Source: Alphaproteobacteria bacterium (GTDB lineage: Bacteria; Pseudomonadota; Alphaproteobacteria; SHVP01). Taken from it: 10,244 nucleotides of DNA. Of the stretch, positions 9,444-10,244 are shown piece after piece. The notes beneath the pieces are model-generated. The model ran no database searches. It was not told the origin of the DNA and saw only the letters and a program-made list of their open reading frames with translations. Position 1 is the stretch's first letter; each line of letters starts with the position of its first letter. The position numbers and the translations under genes were made by a program. The stretch is taken from the NCBI GenBank assembly GCA_009694165.1, contig SHVP01000083.1, positions 1-10,244 on the forward strand, in the 5' to 3' direction.

Positions 9444-9448
9444 CCTCC
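9444..9448 (-). promoter_or_regulatory. Ribosome binding site of lipoprotein A
   Basis: On the minus strand GGAGG (9448-9444) lies 5 nt before the ATG at 9438. It excludes the in-frame codon at 9450 as start and fixes the signal peptide as beginning MLKKLL. Confidence 0.7.
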
Positions 9449-9468
9449 ACCGCTGGCTCATTCGGCGG

Positions 9469-9496
9469 ATCATCCGCTAATATCCCTGGTCGTCAA
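9469..9496 (-). promoter_or_regulatory. Possible promoter upstream of lipoprotein A
   Basis: On the minus strand TTGACG (9496-9491) is followed after 16 nt by GATGAT (9474-9469), matching five and four of six consensus bases. A start near 9462 would leave a leader of about 24 nt. It lies in the 151 nt gap between the two lipoprotein genes, so copy A might be expressed separately from copy B. This is weak evidence. Confidence 0.28.
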
Positions 9497-9533
9497 GGCT
9501 GGCCCGGAAATGTGGCGAACTATTGACCAACCG

Positions 9534-9554
9534 CCGGGGCATGCCGCCCCCCGG
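9534..9554 (-). other. GC-rich inverted repeat between the lipoprotein genes
   Basis: CCGGGG (9534-9539) and CCCCGG (9549-9554) form a perfect 6 bp stem with a 9 nt loop. An alternative GGGGC/GCCCC pairing is possible inside it. It is about 35 nt beyond the stop of the upstream lipoprotein on the minus strand. There is no T tract. It could be a weak terminator or simply a product of high GC content. Confidence 0.2.
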
Positions 9555-9589
9555 GGCTCGGCTCATGGCGGATCCGTGTTGTCGGCAGA

Positions 9590-10131
9590 TCACACGTTCG
9601 GCATCAGGTTCATCAACATCTGGTCCAGCAGGTTCTGGAAGGCGGTTCCATCGAAGGTCTTCGGGGTCGGCAATTGACCGACCTGCTGGCTCAGCGCCAA
9701 AGTGCGGATGCAGAGCGCCATCATGGCGGTTGTGGTCCCGCCGGGCGGGTCGACCGGCAGAGCGCCGCGGCGACAGATCGCCCCGACGGTGAGGCCGGGC
9801 CGGGTGGCATTGAAGACGACGACCACGCGCATCCCATGCCTCGGCGCCGGGGTCGGGGTCGGCTTCAACAGCAGGCGTGGGGCGGCGACCCAGACCGGAT
9901 GGCCGCTGATCGCTCCACCAATGCATCGAAATCCGGTTTGGGCATGGCGGTCGGGTTGCCATGCACCTCGAGCGGCAACACGCCCTCGATGGCCGCATAG
10001 CGCACATACACGTTGCTGTACACCGTCGAAAACACAAGAAAGCCAGTCCGGGTGGACAACGTTTCCGGGGCGCAGCCAGAAAGGAATCCGGAGAGAGCCA
10101 GACCGCCTAGAACCAAAAGAAAATGACGCAT
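9590..10131 (-). pseudogene. Uncharacterised small lipoprotein, paralogue B, apparently frameshifted
   Basis: From the ATG at 10131 the protein starts with a good lipoprotein signal: MRHFLLVLGGLALSGFLSGC, lipobox LSGC, cysteine 20. It continues with YVRYAAIEGVLPLEVHGNP (42-60) and PDFDALVER, matching paralogue A. In this frame it then stops at 9865 after a non-matching PPHACC. The family pattern resumes one frame back: KPTPTPAPRHGMRVVVVFN, then ICRRG and MALC (the same two cysteines as paralogue A, 21 rather than 23 residues apart). FQNLLDQMLMNLMPNV then ends at the stop at 9590. The lesion lies between about 9910 and 9868 and equals loss of one base. A restored protein would be about 180 residues. 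An upstream in-frame TTG at 10164 is disfavoured because it would bury the signal peptide. Whether this is a true pseudogene or a read error is open. Confidence 0.75.
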
Positions 10132-10244
10132 GAAAGGACCCGATACTGCACGAAACTGGCGCAACTTGGACCGGCAGTTCGTTTCAGGAAATCGGGATAT
10201 CTACGTAGTCGCCATGATCCTGATCAAATGTCGATCTCGACTGC
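10132..10244. other. Region upstream of lipoprotein B, no gene seen
   Basis: The last 113 nt hold no supportable coding sequence. They include a perfect inverted repeat TGATCCTGATCA (10215-10226) and the palindrome CTACGTAG (10201-10208), about 70-95 nt before the lipoprotein B start codon. On the minus strand a poor promoter-like pair (TTGATC, 18 nt, TAGATA) overlaps them. These could be an operator and promoter, but short palindromes are common by chance. Confidence 0.2.

Noticed and set aside
9477..10037. Minus-strand open frame of 186 codons across the lipoprotein B locus
   Set aside because: It is the third frame, with an Arg/Pro-rich translation and no signal peptide; the other two frames together reproduce the paralogue.

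Overview
The window is GC-rich, densely packed bacterial DNA. It most resembles an alphaproteobacterium, probably of the Rhodospirillales type. The grounds are a full housekeeping isc operon with hscBA, an adrenodoxin-type ferredoxin spacing, an HscB with an N-terminal four-cysteine motif, and a DEAD-box helicase tail that I associate with alphaproteobacteria. This placement is an inference.

Region 1 (1-6035, + strand) is an iron-sulfur cluster assembly operon whose 5' end lies outside the window. The order is: a 5'-truncated group I cysteine desulfurase, iscS, iscU, iscA, hscB, hscA, fdx, iscX. IscS supplies persulfide sulfur. IscU is the scaffold. IscA is an A-type carrier. HscB and HscA release the cluster from IscU by recognising its LPPVK motif. 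Fdx supplies electrons, and IscX is the small acidic IscS-binding modulator. Gaps are 31 nt or less, and hscB/hscA and hscA/fdx overlap by one base (TAATG, TGATG). An iscR-type regulator is not seen and, if present, lies upstream. Immediately behind iscX (6054-6487) is a TfoX N-terminal-domain gene that looks intact except for one missing base near 6240-6248.

Region 2 (6484-8690, - strand) runs convergently into region 1; the two stop codons overlap in the tetramer CTAA. It holds a RhlE-type DEAD-box RNA helicase followed by an enoyl-CoA hydratase/isomerase, joined by an ATGA overlap.

Region 3 (8860-10131, - strand) holds two tandem, diverged paralogues of a small lipoprotein family that I do not recognise. 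The upstream copy carries an apparent frameshift around 9870-9910. No stretch longer than 300 bases lacks a gene. No tRNA, rRNA, CRISPR array or insertion sequence was seen. Most of the window is ordinary housekeeping DNA. The least explained parts are the lipoprotein pair, the doubled desulfurase at the head of the isc operon, and the two single-base frameshifts, which may be assembly errors.
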